Assembly: GCA_964458415.1 (NCBI GenBank)
Contig: CAYWIT010000008.1
Span: 33,546 to 97,545, forward strand
DNA from: CAYWIT01 sp964458415
GTDB lineage: Bacteria > Pseudomonadota > Alphaproteobacteria > Micavibrionales > UBA2020
Reading direction: 5' to 3'
Length of the DNA: 64,000 nt
Shown piece after piece: positions 50,723-59,219 of the stretch. Below the pieces are notes generated by a model, which searched no databases, was not told the origin of the DNA, and saw only the letters and a program-made list of their open reading frames with translations. The position numbers and the translations under genes were made by a program. The stretch's first letter is position 1. Each line of letters begins with the position of its first letter.

Positions 50723-53700
50723 TTTCTTCAACCAGCCGGATTTCTTCAGGGGTGAGGTTGAACAGGGCATAGACTTCCTTGTTCAAGTTACGTTCAAGGT
50801 TTTCAATTTTCTCGGTCAGGGCGGCAATTTGCGAGCCGTGGACAGAAAGATATTTTTGCCAGTCGTCGCGCTCCATGATGGGAATGTCGCGTTTGAAAAC
50901 TTTTTTGACTTCGGCCTGAAACGCTTTGAAGTCCATCGCCCACCAGTTATTCAGCTTGTTGCCTAGTTTGCCATTCCAGCTATGAGAGGTTAGGTCGGAA
51001 AGACGGCACCGGACTTTTTCTTGCAGGGCATAGCGTTCTTCCGCCGCTTTCTGGCAGGCTTCAGCGATGTCTCCGATTTTCTTTTTTTGTGCAGGGGTGG
51101 CGGCGGGGATTGGCAGGGTTTCTACATATTGTCCTTTTAATCGTAGAAATCCCCCCCTGATTTTTGGGCAGATTCCATGTAAATAAAACCATGAAATATT
51201 TGACATTAATAAGGGAAGAAGAAAATCATCATTAGCGGGAATAAAAAATGTGAGATCGCTAAGATAGCGCGGGGTTTTAATAAGAGAGAATTTTCGTATG
51301 TTTGTAATGTCAGGGTAAACTATTTTTGCCCCCTCAAATACAGGCTGATATGCTAATTGTGCTTGCTGTAGTTCAAACCACTCCTGTTTCGCGGCTCTTT
51401 TCTCAAGTTTTTCTTTGAGAGGCAGAAGGTATTCTTTGATTGCAGGATAGTCATTGATATTGATTTTGTTTTTAGGAATATAAATTATCCAGCGTTCCCT
51501 GCTCCCAATATGCCAGCTTTTTAATTCTTCTCCTGTCAAGTGAGGCTTGATTAATTCTGCTGATTTTTTGTCTTGCTGTATGAGTTTTTTACAAGTTGTA
51601 TTATCAATGATAAATGCCTCGTTTAGGCCAGTTTTTATGCCATACAGCGGAGAGCCATAAACTTCCTTTAGAGATTTTCGGCCTTTGATTATCTTATCGC
51701 GTAGCGCTTGTAAATTTACATTCTCCAGTTGCCAACTATCATCATTTAACGCGCTTTGTGCCAGAAGTTTTCCGTCTGCCCGTACCTTCTGTCCCAGATT
51801 GTCAGGCAAGGATTGCAGTTTGATAAAGGTGAGTTCATGTTTTTTTGCAGGCGCGCCTTTCCGCATCACAAGGATGGCAGGATAGGTAGTCACACCTTCA
51901 AAAACCTGCAAGTCTCCAAAGTCCACAATAGCTTCCAGCGCGGCGTTTTTTAATATATGCGCCCGTAAATTCTGCCCGCTTCCTGTTTTAAAAAATGTAG
52001 ATGAACAGATATAGCCCATGCGTCCGCCAGGTTTTAGCACCCTCAGTCCAAGCTCGAAGAAATAGGCATAGAGATCAATCCTGTCTGCTGTGACTTCGTA
52101 TCGCTTTTCAAGATAGGGTTTAAGAGGCTTGATTAATTCCATGCGGACATAAGGTGGATTGCCCAGAACAACATCAAAGCCGCCATTTTTGAAAATATTT
52201 TTAAAGGCGTTTTTCCATGTAAAAGAACGGTCAGAAAAATGGGAATCTTCTATCAGGCTGTCCCCCCAGCGAAAATTCTCATCCAGAGAGTTTAGCTCTT
52301 TGCCACGCTTGGCAGTTTTGAGCCAGAGTGACAATTTTGTAATTTCAATGGATTCAGAATTTATATCCACGCCGTACAAGTTATGGGTGAGAATTTCGCG
52401 GTCAGGGTCAAAAACGTCTGTTGTGCCTCCGCGCAGTTCCGCGATTCGGTCATTTGTTTGCCTGTACTCGGCATAAAGATAATCAAAAGCCGCCACCAGA
52501 AAGGCACCGGAACCGCAAGCAGGATCAACGATTTTTATTTCTTTGAGGGAATCCTGCCATGCACGCCAATAGGCAAGCTCGGATTTTTCATCCTGAAATT
52601 CGCCCTTGCGCTCCCCTTTTTTTACAAACCATTTCGGGTTGGCATCCTGCAATTCCTGTTTTTTTTGTTCCAGATAGCCGCCCAGTGTTTGCTCTACGAT
52701 AAAGGCGGTAATGAAAGCAGGGGTGTAAACCACGCCTTCCTTTTTGCGCTTGCCATCCTTTTTGGGCGCGGTTTCCAGTGGCGCTTCTTCATGCAGGGCT
52801 TCGAGGTCGGAAATGGATTGCTCAAAGATATGTCCAAGGATATTGACGCTGACATCTGATTGGAAATCATATTCGCCCAGTTTTTTAAATCCTTCAAAAA
52901 CTGTATCCGGTAATGACAGCGCATTGATTGCAACATTATCAGCAAACAAACCGCCATTGTATTTGGGGATTTTTAGGTGCGCGTTACCCTGATTAATTGC
53001 GGTGAACAGCGCCTTGAAAGTTTCCCATACAGAACGCGGCGCATAGGGGTCTTTGTGTTCATAGGCTTTTCTAAGCGTGTTATCTGGCAACAGTTCCTTG
53101 TCTTCGGCAAAAGCGATAAACAACGCCCTGTCCAGCAAGATTTGAGCGTAGGTAATAGCGGCGGATTTATCCAGTGCGGGGTTGTTTTTTGCAATCGCCT
53201 GAATCAAGTGAAGGCGCAATTCTTTGTAATCCTGATACAGTCTGGCAGTAATGCTCTTGTCTTGCAGAGCGGATTCATCCAGCCATGTTTTTGTTTGCCC
53301 ACCAAGAAAATTTTCTTTGCAGAGCAGTTTATAAAAGCGGGTGTATTCAGCGGGGTCTGTCAGTTTGGCAAGATTGAAGCCTTCATAATCCTGTCTGCCA
53401 TAGCCAACGGCATAGAGGCGAATTTCAAGGTAATTGGATACCAAGACCCATTTTGCGCCTTTGGCATCCATCGCGTAGTCCCACGCCTGTTGCACGGGGG
53501 TCTTGTTGCGCCCCGCCATGATAACGTCCAGCTTCGTTTTCGCCCCTTTCAGCTCAAAAGGAGCGAGACATTTGGACTGTGTTTCATCGTTGGGGTCGAA
53601 TACGCCAAGTGCAAGGTCAACGCGGTTTCCTGCTAGTGGAAATTCTGTGGCAACATCATAGAAATCTGAGTTGAAGGGCTGGTAGCCCAAAATACTAGTG

Positions 53701-53879
53701 ACAATCTTTTCTCTGAAAAGTCCAGTCAGTGCGGTTTCTTTTTGTCTGTGTATCGCGCCGCCAACGTCTGTAAACCGCGCCCATTCTGAGAGTATTGCCG
53801 CGTGCGCAGGAGGAATTTCCAGCGCTTGAGCGGTGATTTTCTTTATGACGCGGGGGTGAAAAAGAGGCATGGGTGGCAA
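50715..53879 (-). CDS. Type IIG-like restriction-modification enzyme (nuclease-methyltransferase fusion)
   Basis: 1054-residue single protein combining restriction and methylation. A PD-(D/E)xK-like nuclease occupies the N-terminus (NRVDLALGVFD, then APFELKGAKTKLD near residue 106). The gamma-class N6-adenine methyltransferase follows, with SAM motif I VDPACGSGAFL near residue 450 and catalytic NPPYVRME near 573. The C-terminal third holds a target-recognition domain of the TaqI/Eco57I kind (IYIPKNKI, LPIPAATPAQKKKIG). It both cuts unmodified DNA and protects host sites. It sits in the satellite-like element opposite a CBASS-like pair, with 200 bases between divergent starts. First ATGs at 53879 and 53870 are both possible. 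Confidence 0.9.
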   Translation of the reverse strand: MPPMPLFHPRVIKKITAQALEIPPAHAAILSEWARFTDVGGAIHRQKETALTGLFREKIVTSILGYQPFNSDFYDVATEFPLAGNRVDLALGVFDPNDETQSKCLAPFELKGAKTKLDVIMAGRNKTPVQQAWDYAMDAKGAKWVLVSNYLEIRLYAVGYGRQDYEGFNLAKLTDPAEYTRFYKLLCKENFLGGQTKTWLDESALQDKSITARLYQDYKELRLHLIQAIAKNNPALDKSAAITYAQILLDRALFIAFAEDKELLPDNTLRKAYEHKDPYAPRSVWETFKALFTAINQGNAHLKIPKYNGGLFADNVAINALSLPDTVFEGFKKLGEYDFQSDVSVNILGHIFEQSISDLEALHEEAPLETAPKKDGKRKKEGVVYTPAFITAFIVEQTLGGYLEQKKQELQDANPKWFVKKGERKGEFQDEKSELAYWRAWQDSLKEIKIVDPACGSGAFLVAAFDYLYAEYRQTNDRIAELRGGTTDVFDPDREILTHNLYGVDINSESIEITKLSLWLKTAKRGKELNSLDENFRWGDSLIEDSHFSDRSFTWKNAFKNIFKNGGFDVVLGNPPYVRMELIKPLKPYLEKRYEVTADRIDLYAYFFELGLRVLKPGGRMGYICSSTFFKTGSGQNLRAHILKNAALEAIVDFGDLQVFEGVTTYPAILVMRKGAPAKKHELTFIKLQSLPDNLGQKVRADGKLLAQSALNDDSWQLENVNLQALRDKIIKGRKSLKEVYGSPLYGIKTGLNEAFIIDNTTCKKLIQQDKKSAELIKPHLTGEELKSWHIGSRERWIIYIPKNKININDYPAIKEYLLPLKEKLEKRAAKQEWFELQQAQLAYQPVFEGAKIVYPDITNIRKFSLIKTPRYLSDLTFFIPANDDFLLPLLMSNISWFYLHGICPKIRGGFLRLKGQYVETLPIPAATPAQKKKIGDIAEACQKAAEERYALQEKVRCRLSDLTSHSWNGKLGNKLNNWWAMDFKAFQAEVKKVFKRDIPIMERDDWQKYLSVHGSQIAALTEKIENLERNLNKEVYALFNLTPEEIRLVEENV

Positions 53880-54078
53880 TCTGTTAAAGGTGATTCTAGG
53901 CGTTTATCGTAGCATGGGCGCATTATCAATAAAACAATGTTCTTGATACGTTCCCAATAATTGGTTAATCTATGCTCCTCGGTTCTACATCGTGGATTTT
54001 TCAATGGGAATAGACCATAAAGCTTTTCACAATATGGCCATAGCGCAATTCGAAACAAACACCCGCAGGGAAAAACGT

Positions 54079-54954
54079 ATGAGCGTATCTGATTGGTTTA
54101 CTGATTTTTGCGCTGCTTTGCAGGTTAAGGACACTAAAAGTATATCTTATAGATATATGCGCATTACAAGGCAACTCAATACAGATTTTCGGGATACGAC
54201 ATCTGATACAGCGAATAGTTTTTACGCAGGGTCATACGGAAGAAACACTGCGATTAATGGTTTCAGTGATCTTGATATGATTTTTGTACTGCCATATTCC
54301 GAGTACGAAAAATATAATAATTATACAACCAACGGGCAATCTGCCCTTCTTCAAAGCGTAAAAAAATCTATTGAAAAAACGTATGCTACGACCAGCATCA
54401 AAGCAGATGGCCAAGTCATCCTCGTTCCCTTTGACGATGGCATAGTATTTGAAGTTGTTCCAGCTTTTATCAATAAAGATAATAGCTACACGTTCCCAGA
54501 TGCGAATGGTGGGGGAAGTTGGAGAAAAACTAATCCAAAACCTGAAATTGAAGCAATCAGAACACGCAATGACGCTTGCAACGGAAATCTTGTACGCCTG
54601 TGCCGTATGATGCGCGCATGGAAGGTCACATGGGGTGTGCCTATCAGTGGATTGCTTATTGATACGTTAGCCTATCAATTTATTGAGAATTATCAGTATA
54701 AAGATAAGTCATTCATGTACTTCGACTGGCTATGCAGAGATTTTTTTGAATGGATGGCAGCGCAAAGTTCAGATCAAGAATACTGGAAAGCGCCCGGCAG
54801 CGGCCAATATGTGCATGGTAAGGGGCTTTTTCAGTACAAGGCGAAACGTTGTCAAAACATAGCTGTTGAAGCGATAGAGAACGAAACAAAGTCTCAAGAC
54901 TGGGCGGCTAAAAATAAATGGAGAGAAATATTTGGAACAACATTCCCAAACTGA
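54079..54954 (+). CDS. CD-NTase (SMODS nucleotidyltransferase) of a CBASS-like pair
   Basis: Nucleotidyltransferase that senses phage infection and makes a cyclic nucleotide signal. The polymerase-beta core is clear: GSYGRNTAINGFSDLDMIFV with the G-S and D-x-D metal-binding motif, and a third acidic residue in LVPFDDGIVFEVVPAF. The SMODS-type sequence YTFPDANGGGSW follows. I choose the ATG at 54079 (SVSDWFTDFCAAL) because AGGGA lies eight bases upstream and 291 residues fit the family; the frame extends 29 codons further. The SLATT effector gene starts within its last codons. No Cap2/Cap3 genes are present, as in type I CBASS. Confidence 0.9.
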   Translation: MSVSDWFTDFCAALQVKDTKSISYRYMRITRQLNTDFRDTTSDTANSFYAGSYGRNTAINGFSDLDMIFVLPYSEYEKYNNYTTNGQSALLQSVKKSIEKTYATTSIKADGQVILVPFDDGIVFEVVPAFINKDNSYTFPDANGGGSWRKTNPKPEIEAIRTRNDACNGNLVRLCRMMRAWKVTWGVPISGLLIDTLAYQFIENYQYKDKSFMYFDWLCRDFFEWMAAQSSDQEYWKAPGSGQYVHGKGLFQYKAKRCQNIAVEAIENETKSQDWAAKNKWREIFGTTFPN

Positions 54955-55531
54955 TGATACACCTAAATCTCGTTCTGTATTGGAAGGGCAGCTAAGAGAA
55001 TGTTATGGGCGAGTTGTTTATTCCCACAAGACGCATGAAAAATGCACTGACTTGTTGCTTAGCAAACTAGCAGCAATAAAGGTCAGTCAAATTATTTTGT
55101 CCGTTTTAACGACGGCGGGATTTGTGGGAACGATTTTTGGTGATGAAACAAAAATAGCCGCCATTTTAGGAGCTTGTATATCTACTGCACTATTAATTTT
55201 AAATTCCTATACAAAAGATTACGATCTTGGCGAAATTGCTCAAAAACATAAACAAGCTGCCAATGAGCTTTGGTTAATTCGTGAAAATTATCTGTCGCTA
55301 CTTGTGAATGTGGTAATGAGCGAAAAACCCATCGAATCCTTGCAGATGCAGCGAGATGATCTCACTAAGCAGCTATATGCCGTTTATTCCGGAGCGCCAA
55401 GCACAACCGACAAGGCATATAAAAAAGCGCAGGAATCGCTGCAAAAACTTGAAGATTTGACTTTTTCCGATGCAGAGATTGATGCTTTTCTGCCTAAAGA
55501 ATTAAAAAGGGGTCAAAATCCTGCCGCATAG
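54932..55531 (+). CDS. SLATT-domain two-helix membrane effector
   Basis: 199-residue membrane protein with two adjacent helices (AAIKVSQIILSVLTTAGFVG and IAAILGACISTALLILNS). A helical region HKQAANELWLIRENYLSLL follows, typical of SLATT effectors that form pores when activated by a nucleotide signal. It starts with TTG at 54932, six bases after GGAGAG, inside the last codons of the CD-NTase gene. The pair therefore looks like a two-gene CBASS system: the synthase makes the signal and this protein would permeabilise the membrane. The identity of the signal is unknown. Confidence 0.85.
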   Translation: MEQHSQTDDTPKSRSVLEGQLRECYGRVVYSHKTHEKCTDLLLSKLAAIKVSQIILSVLTTAGFVGTIFGDETKIAAILGACISTALLILNSYTKDYDLGEIAQKHKQAANELWLIRENYLSLLVNVVMSEKPIESLQMQRDDLTKQLYAVYSGAPSTTDKAYKKAQESLQKLEDLTFSDAEIDAFLPKELKRGQNPAA

Positions 55532-55559
55532 TTAGTGCAAGCCTCTGGAGCCGCTATTC

Positions 55560-56783
55560 TTAAGAGAAATTACCAAATTTTCCGACAATCACCTCGCCTT
55601 GACTGGCAGCGGCATCGAGATAATCCGCCCAGTCCTGCATCATCTTTTTGCGCTCATCAAGAAACTTGGCGCGGTCATAGGCGGCGTCTACTTTGTTACG
55701 GGGCGCATGGGCAAGTTGACGATCAACAACTTCATGTCTGTAATTCAATTTTTCTTTGATTGTGCTCATGGCAAGAGCACGAAAGCCGTGCCCTGTCATT
55801 CTGCCTTTGTAGCCCAAGCCTTCAAGCGCTTTTAGAATGGTGTTATTACTCATGGTCTTGCTGGGCGCTATACGGTTAGGAAATACATTCTCCCATTGTC
55901 CGGTTAATTTCTGTTGTTCTCGGAGTATCTCAATGGCTTGATGGGAAAGAGGAACAATATGGGCTTTTTTCATTTTCATGCGATGGGCTGGAATAACCCA
56001 TTCCATGGCATCAAGGTCAAATTCTTCCCACTTGGCATTGATGAGTTCTGAAGTACGGACAAAAGTAAGCATCAGTAATTGAAGGGCGTGGCGGGTTGGT
56101 TGATATAACCGTGCATCATTGCGCTTAAAGGCTTGCAGAAATTCTGGCAGGTCTTTGGCTTCTAATGCGGCAAAGTGAATATGTTTTACAGGCTTTAATG
56201 CGCCTCTTAAGTCAGGCGCGGGGTTGCGTTCGGCGCGGCCTGTGGCAATGGCATAGCGGAATATCTGTCCGCATGTCTGCATAAGGCGGTGGGCAACCTC
56301 TATCGCGCCACGTTTTTGTATTTGGGTCAGGGCGCTTAAAAGGTGGGGCGCGGTAATGGTGTTTATTGCCAGCATTCCTATGACGGGAAAAATATCCTGT
56401 TCCAGCCTGTACAGGGTATTTATGGCATAATTTTTTGACCATCTGCTTTTATTGTTTTCGTGCCATTCCTTGGCCACGGCTTCAAAGGTGTTTTCAGCGC
56501 TTAAGACGGCAATGTGCTTTTTTTGCTGTTTGTTCAGGGCGGGGTCAATGCCAGCCCTTAACAATTCCCGCGCCTCATCTCTCTTTTTTCTGGCCTCCAC
56601 AAGCGTGATTTCTGGATATACCCCCAATGCCAAGAGTTTTTGTTTTTGTAGAAAGCGATAAGCAAGCCGCCAGTACCGTGAGCCGTTCGGCATAACATGG
56701 AGAAATAACCCATGAGAATCGGACTTTTTATAGGCTTTTTCAGCTGGTTTTGCGTTTTTGCACTGGATGTCTGTTAAGGGCAT
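55560..56783 (-). CDS. P4-type tyrosine integrase
   Basis: 407-residue tyrosine recombinase with an N-terminal arm-binding DUF4102 domain (DIQCKNAKPAEKAYKKSDS) and a core SAM-like domain. Catalytic residues appear in VRTSELINAKW (first Arg), HGFRALAMST (His-x-x-Arg) and DAAYDRAKF (nucleophilic Tyr), with the second His in QLAHAP. It integrates and excises the satellite-like element, usually at a tRNA end. It ends 28 bases after the SLATT gene and is transcribed inward from the right boundary, as in P4-like elements. Confidence 0.93.
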   Translation of the reverse strand: MPLTDIQCKNAKPAEKAYKKSDSHGLFLHVMPNGSRYWRLAYRFLQKQKLLALGVYPEITLVEARKKRDEARELLRAGIDPALNKQQKKHIAVLSAENTFEAVAKEWHENNKSRWSKNYAINTLYRLEQDIFPVIGMLAINTITAPHLLSALTQIQKRGAIEVAHRLMQTCGQIFRYAIATGRAERNPAPDLRGALKPVKHIHFAALEAKDLPEFLQAFKRNDARLYQPTRHALQLLMLTFVRTSELINAKWEEFDLDAMEWVIPAHRMKMKKAHIVPLSHQAIEILREQQKLTGQWENVFPNRIAPSKTMSNNTILKALEGLGYKGRMTGHGFRALAMSTIKEKLNYRHEVVDRQLAHAPRNKVDAAYDRAKFLDERKKMMQDWADYLDAAASQGEVIVGKFGNFS

Positions 56784-57089
56784 TTGTTGGTATATTTTCT
56801 AGTTATGAATTTTATTGATAATTTATACCAACGTTTATACCAACAGATTTTCTGGATGTCAAACGACTCCCAAAAACGTCAAACAACGTTAAATGCTCAT
56901 TTAGTGCTGTAAAATAAGGGTTATTTGAAACATGTGTGGATGACGGGGGACAACGGGAGACGCCAAAAAACAAGTAAATGGCGGTGGAAGATGACCCCAC
57001 CGCGAACCTTGTAGGGGACCGGGGAGGGCTTTGGCGGGCTAGAGCGGGCAACTTCCGGTAAAAAACAGAGTTTATTTTCCAAGTTCTAT
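56784..57089. other. Gene-free stretch at the right boundary of the element
   Basis: 306 bases upstream of the integrase with no convincing gene. It contains GTAAATGGCGG (56974-56984), matching 46434-46444, and then GACCCCACCGCG. This is the candidate right attachment site. No intact tRNA gene is visible here. Confidence 0.55.
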
Positions 57090-57332
57090 CTATCCTCTTG
57101 GTAGCCGTCCTTGCTCATTTCTTTCTGGCACTGGAAGGCCATGCCGTTGCAGGTGCGCCAGAATTTTAGGCTCCCAAACGGGTCCCCAGCCGTCCGCATT
57201 TGAAATATTGCAGGTTTGGCAGACGTTCAGATAATAACGGGAAATGTGTCGACCGTCATAGCGGTGTGGTCCCATTTGATGCTCTATCCCGCACAGGTCG
57301 CATCGAACCATATTTTTGAAATCGGATGTCAT
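57090..57332 (-). CDS. Small protein with two Cys-X2-Cys pairs
   Basis: 80 residues with VRCDLCGIEHQMG and LNVCQTCNISNADGW, that is two Cys-X2-Cys knuckles about 24 residues apart. These would bind one zinc, as in HNH-like or zinc-ribbon modules. DGRHISRYYLNVC resembles the HNH beta-hairpin, but no catalytic His is certain. It lies just outside the candidate right end of the element. The family is unknown. Confidence 0.55.
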   Translation of the reverse strand: MTSDFKNMVRCDLCGIEHQMGPHRYDGRHISRYYLNVCQTCNISNADGWGPVWEPKILAHLQRHGLPVPERNEQGRLPRG

Positions 57333-57399
57333 TTAAAAATAGTTTCATGGCAGCTTTAAAAAATCAATTCAAATGGCAGGCATTTAAAAATCGACAAAT

Positions 57400-57618
57400 T
57401 TATTTCGGCATACGTTCCATGAGGTACTGAGCCATGACTGCACCATAGCGGGCTTCCAACTCGTGCAGGATGTGGTCGTTCGCCAGTTTCGTGCTGTAAA
57501 CCAGCTTATCAATCAAAGCCGCTGCGGTTTCGCCAGTGACCAGAGCGTTCAGCTTGGTTACGGCAACTTTATTACCCAAAATCTGTACTTTTTTTGCGGC
57601 TTGCTCGGATTGATGCAT
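57400..57618 (-). CDS. Small helical hypothetical protein
   Basis: 72 residues, mostly helical (EQAAKKVQILGNKVAVTKLN, read as AAKKVQILGNKVAVTKLNA; ANDHILHELEARYGAVMAQYL). No family is recognised and there is no signal peptide. GAGGGGG lies seven bases before the ATG, a good ribosome site, which is the main reason to accept it. It is divergent from the XRE gene with 196 bases between. Confidence 0.6.
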   Translation of the reverse strand: MHQSEQAAKKVQILGNKVAVTKLNALVTGETAAALIDKLVYSTKLANDHILHELEARYGAVMAQYLMERMPK

Positions 57619-57814
57619 TTTTTAATCCCCCTCGTTATCTCTTTGTATTTGGACGTTTTCGCCCAACCCCAATAAAGTTATATCCTATGCTATGTTAAAT
57701 ATCAAGAGAAAAGTTGGATTTTTTATCATTACAATAATATTTTTTGTTGCCTAAAAAGGGTAATCGCGCTATATATAAAGAAAGAGCAGTATTTTTAACG
57801 AGTTAGCTAAATCC

Positions 57815-58456
57815 ATGAAATTCGATGCATCAAAGATTAGAGCTGCCCGCGCCCTCCTGGATTGGGGACAAAGGGACTTGGCTGAACGCTCTGGTGTGTC
57901 GCACATGGCTATTACGAATCTTGAGCAAGGCAAAACCGAGCCGCAATCTGAGACCATCGAAAAAATCCAGAATGCTTTTGAGCTGGCGGGCGTCGTCATC
58001 ACCCTCAAGGGGGTGGAATATAAAGACGTCACCGTGACGACGATGGAGGGTGATGGTTGGTATCTGCGCCTTATGGACGATGTCTATTACACGCTCATAG
58101 ACAAGCCTGATGCGGAATACCTGACAATGTGTGCCGACGATAAAGTATCCACACCCGAAGTGAATAATCGTCTGAAAAAAATTCGCAATGCGGGCATCCG
58201 TATGCGCCAGCTTGTCCAGGAAGGCAATACCTACCTGATGGGGCCGACCAAAGAATATAGATACATCCCCAAAGAGCAGTTCAGGAATAACGTGTCATTG
58301 ATTTATGGCGATAAAGTTGCCGTCTGCACCGAGCATGGCACGAAAGCCATCGTGTTTAAGGATGCAGACCTCGCCGCGACTTGGCGAAATATCTTCGATG
58401 TCATGTGGAGCAAACTGGAAGAACCTAAAGAGAGTACGGCCCGTGAGAGATTCTAA
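57815..58456 (+). CDS. XRE-family transcriptional regulator upstream of the cyclodipeptide synthase gene
   Basis: 213-residue DNA-binding protein. The HTH is in residues 5-50 (IRAARALLDWGQRDLAERSG, then SHMAITNLEQGKTEPQ). The rest (from about residue 70) is a separate domain with YGDKVAVCTEHGTKAIVFKD and ATWRNIFDVMWSKLE, similar to the effector-binding part of some regulators that end in a phospholipase-D-like or TrmB-like module. It overlaps the cyclodipeptide synthase gene by 14 bases, so it probably controls its own operon. AT-rich DNA in front is the likely promoter. Confidence 0.8.
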   Translation: MKFDASKIRAARALLDWGQRDLAERSGVSHMAITNLEQGKTEPQSETIEKIQNAFELAGVVITLKGVEYKDVTVTTMEGDGWYLRLMDDVYYTLIDKPDAEYLTMCADDKVSTPEVNNRLKKIRNAGIRMRQLVQEGNTYLMGPTKEYRYIPKEQFRNNVSLIYGDKVAVCTEHGTKAIVFKDADLAATWRNIFDVMWSKLEEPKESTARERF

Positions 58457-59219
58457 CCAACACCAACAAATAGCACATTTTCCGGCCGCGACTGGCCCAT
58501 ACAAGGTTGTGTTGAACAGCCCCAGCATCTGGCGGGACTATTCGACATGTCGCTTGCAGATCAGCGTCGGCAAGCCCAAGCATGAGGGTGATAAATTCTT
58601 CGCCCTTACGGAATGGGCTGCTATGCGCTTTGACAGGGTTTATCTGATCGTTTCGGATACGCTCCAGCGCCACAACCTTGCTTTGGAAATGGGAATCGAT
58701 CTTTCAGAAGCCTATACGGTCGCACAAATTAAAGGTCATGAATGGTTGCGCGATAACAAACGCGCCATCGACAATATCCCCGCGCACAAACGGATCGTCA
58801 CGGTATGGGATGATTGGATGTCGCATGCGGAATATGCAGAGACCCGCATGGCAATCAATGCTCTTTATGCTAATAGCCCACTGTTTAAGGCGGCGATACA
58901 TTCAAAAGCGGATGAATTTTGTCGCCGTCAGGCCGATAACGGCAGCACTATCCACGACAGTAGATTGGAGGCTTTTGAAGCTTCGGTTAGATATATTTTG
59001 GAAGAGATTGCGGCTTTTGGGATCATGCTGCGTCAACAGCCTGTTTTGGATATTTATCCCGGCCCTTGGTTTAAAGAGATCTTCGAGGTTATCGCAGAAA
59101 CTTCTAAGCTACCCCTGTTAGCGGGATTTAGCCAGGCTGCATTTCTCAACGTCGACTACAAAACTAACAAAGGTGCAGTGCTGCAATCAAAGCCCACGCT
59201 TCAACTGATCACAAATTAA
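58443..59219 (+). CDS. Cyclodipeptide synthase-like protein (tRNA-dependent)
   Basis: 258-residue enzyme that would take two aminoacyl-tRNAs and make a cyclic dipeptide. The catalytic set known from AlbC (Ser37, Tyr178, Glu182, Tyr202) appears as Ser41 in LQISVGK, Tyr184 and Glu188 in VRYILEEIAAFG, and Tyr205 in LDIYPGPWF. FFALTEWAAMRFDRVYL corresponds to the family's first Rossmann segment. Start GTG at 58443 overlaps the XRE stop by 14 bases; ATG starts further upstream lie deep in the XRE gene. It is convergent with argS. The residues loaded cannot be told from sequence. The family is inferred from motif spacing, not a full alignment. Confidence 0.8.
   Translation: MRDSNQHQQIAHFPAATGPYKVVLNSPSIWRDYSTCRLQISVGKPKHEGDKFFALTEWAAMRFDRVYLIVSDTLQRHNLALEMGIDLSEAYTVAQIKGHEWLRDNKRAIDNIPAHKRIVTVWDDWMSHAEYAETRMAINALYANSPLFKAAIHSKADEFCRRQADNGSTIHDSRLEAFEASVRYILEEIAAFGIMLRQQPVLDIYPGPWFKEIFEVIAETSKLPLLAGFSQAAFLNVDYKTNKGAVLQSKPTLQLITN

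Larger units (their letters stand above)
46434..56984. mobile_element. Satellite-like integrative element carrying defence genes
   Basis: Contents in order are DUF3987 ATPase, small membrane protein, primase-polymerase, AlpA-type HTH, unknown gene, type IIG-like restriction-modification enzyme, CD-NTase, SLATT effector and P4-type integrase. A replication module, an AlpA regulator and a P4-like integrase with no capsid or tail genes are the pattern of P4-like phage satellites. Ends are tentative: GTAAATGGCGG occurs at 46434-46444 and 56974-56984, 46434 lies beside a tRNA-like remnant, and the integrase start is about 200 bases inside the right copy. The left end could instead be the tRNA-Tyr repeat at 44454. 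Confidence 0.65.

Noticed and set aside
57769..58032. Minus-strand frame overlapping the XRE gene
   Set aside because: No ribosome site or domain; shadow of the regulator.
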